This document shows, one piece after another, positions 6,954 to 7,585 of a stretch of 7,585 bases of DNA (within the stretch, counting starts at the first letter, position 1; each line of letters begins with the position of its first letter). The stretch spans positions 1 through 7,585 of the forward strand of contig JAEWUR010000507.1 of assembly GCA_023397045.1 (NCBI GenBank), written 5' to 3'. This DNA is from Planctomycetota bacterium. GTDB taxonomy: Bacteria; Planctomycetota; Planctomycetia; Pirellulales; Thermoguttaceae. The notes under the pieces are model-generated. The model had not been told where the DNA came from and did not search any database. It saw only the letters and a list, made by a program, of their open reading frames with translations. The position numbers and the translations under genes were made by a program.

Positions 6954-7585
6954 CCGATCACCCCTTCCATCCCGAGAAACTGCGATCGCTGGCCCACTTG
7001 GCCTGCGACGACTCGCTGAGCGCCGAGGACGTCGCGCAGCTTGAGAAACTCTTGCATGGCGACGCCGACGCCCAGGACTTCTACCTGAACCGAATACTTG
7101 TCGATGGGTGGCTGCGATGGGAATTCGCCCACAAGGTCACGGAGCCGGTTGCATCGGGCACGCCGCTTTGTGTCGAGGTCGATGAATCGGAGAACGAGGC
7201 AGGCGTCATTCCGTCATTCGGCTGCCCGACGCCCTCGGCGGCATACGCCGGACCGCTTGGCTATCTGACGTCCGGCTGGCCGGTGGCCTATTTGATCGCC
7301 ACGGTGATTTTTGGGATTGGGGCGTTGGTTGGAAGCGCTATTCTGGTGTCCCCGTCAACTGAAATCGTCCAACGATCCAACAGTTCGAATCCCCAGTCCC
7401 TAATCCCTAATCCCTTGCCAAAGGCAAAATACGTCGGCCGAATCACCGGCATGGTCGACTGCAAATGGAGCGGAACCGAACGACCGACTCGCGAAGTGGT
7501 CTTGGGCTCCACGTACCATCTTGCTGCCGGCTTGGCCGAGATTACCTACAAGACCGGAGCGAGGGTGATCCTGCAAGGACCTGTT
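6950..7585 (+). CDS. FecR-like single-pass membrane protein, partner of the ECF sigma factor; 3' end outside window
   Basis: 212 codons from ATG 6950 run open to the window end. Residues 1-60 are an acidic helical region (HPEKLRSLAHLACDDSLSAEDVAQLEKLLHGD...DFYLNRILVDGWLRWEF) like the cytosolic N-termini of planctomycete FecR/anti-sigma-type proteins. A variable stretch comes next, then one membrane helix at about 111-133 (WPVAYLIATVIFGIGALVGSA) with the C-terminus predicted periplasmic. After a Ser/Asn/Pro linker (137-158) the FecR-type domain begins (YVGRITGMVDCKW...VVLGSTYHLAAGLAEITYKTGARVILQGPV). In related planctomycete proteins this domain is often followed by a LamG-like or other jelly-roll domain, which would lie beyond the window. 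The 4-nt overlap with the sigma gene indicates coupled translation. It may sense a cell-surface signal and modulate the sigma factor; this is inferred. Part of the linker is encoded by a telomere-like repeat (7391-7414). Confidence 0.85.
   Translation, partial: MTDHPFHPEKLRSLAHLACDDSLSAEDVAQLEKLLHGDADAQDFYLNRILVDGWLRWEFAHKVTEPVASGTPLCVEVDESENEAGVIPSFGCPTPSAAYAGPLGYLTSGWPVAYLIATVIFGIGALVGSAILVSPSTEIVQRSNSSNPQSLIPNPLPKAKYVGRITGMVDCKWSGTERPTREVVLGSTYHLAAGLAEITYKTGARVILQGPV
7386..7427. repeat. Telomere-like CCCTAAT repeat with G-quadruplex motif on the minus strand, followed by a short palindrome
   Basis: Within the FecR-like gene the plus strand has C-runs at 7391-7394, 7398-7400, 7405-7407 and 7412-7414. 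On the minus strand this reads as four G-runs with loops ATTA, ATTA and ACT, a canonical intramolecular G-quadruplex pattern close to the TTAGGG telomere repeat. TTGCCAAAGGCAA, a 5-bp inverted repeat with a 3-nt loop, follows at 7415-7427. The stretch encodes linker residues NPQSLIPNPLP without breaking the frame. It may be a copy of a dispersed genomic repeat. Confidence 0.6.

Overview
The window looks like a piece of a planctomycete chromosome (Pirellulales-like). Three things suggest this: a short ECF-type sigma factor of the Rhodopirellula/Verrucomicrobium kind; directly behind it a single-pass membrane protein with the FecR-type domain that planctomycetes pair with such sigma factors; and GC-rich coding throughout with weak Shine-Dalgarno signals at most starts. 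This taxonomic call is from pattern recognition, not from a search.

The left two thirds hold a copper/silver export locus. On the minus strand, read from about 4621 down to 1, are: (i) a 112-residue lipoprotein with a cysteine-rich YHS/TRASH-like domain; (ii) a CusB-type membrane fusion protein of 446 residues with an N-terminal heavy-metal-binding domain; and (iii) a CusA-type RND permease. The permease start overlaps the adaptor stop by 8 nt, and its C-terminus is cut off by the window edge after 979 residues. The outer-membrane channel (TolC/CusC-like, 437 residues) lies divergently on the plus strand, across a 246-bp regulatory region. Together these encode a complete inner membrane-periplasm-outer membrane efflux conduit. 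No CusF gene is seen. The lipoprotein and the adaptor's metal-binding segments could do the metal-delivery job.

The intergenic region 4622-4867 carries a near-consensus Shine-Dalgarno for the lipoprotein. A perfect 14-bp palindrome (4614-4627) lies across the lipoprotein start codon. There is also a 7-bp dyad with a 5-nt loop (4720-4738) and a run of seven G (4678-4684).

The right end (6414-7585, plus strand) is a separate unit: an ECF sigma factor whose stop overlaps the start of the FecR-like protein gene by 4 nt (ATGA). The FecR-like gene runs off the window. Its linker is encoded across a telomere-like CCCTAAT repeat, which makes a canonical G-quadruplex motif on the minus strand and is followed at once by a small palindrome. 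No RNA genes, CRISPR arrays, transposases or attachment sites were seen.
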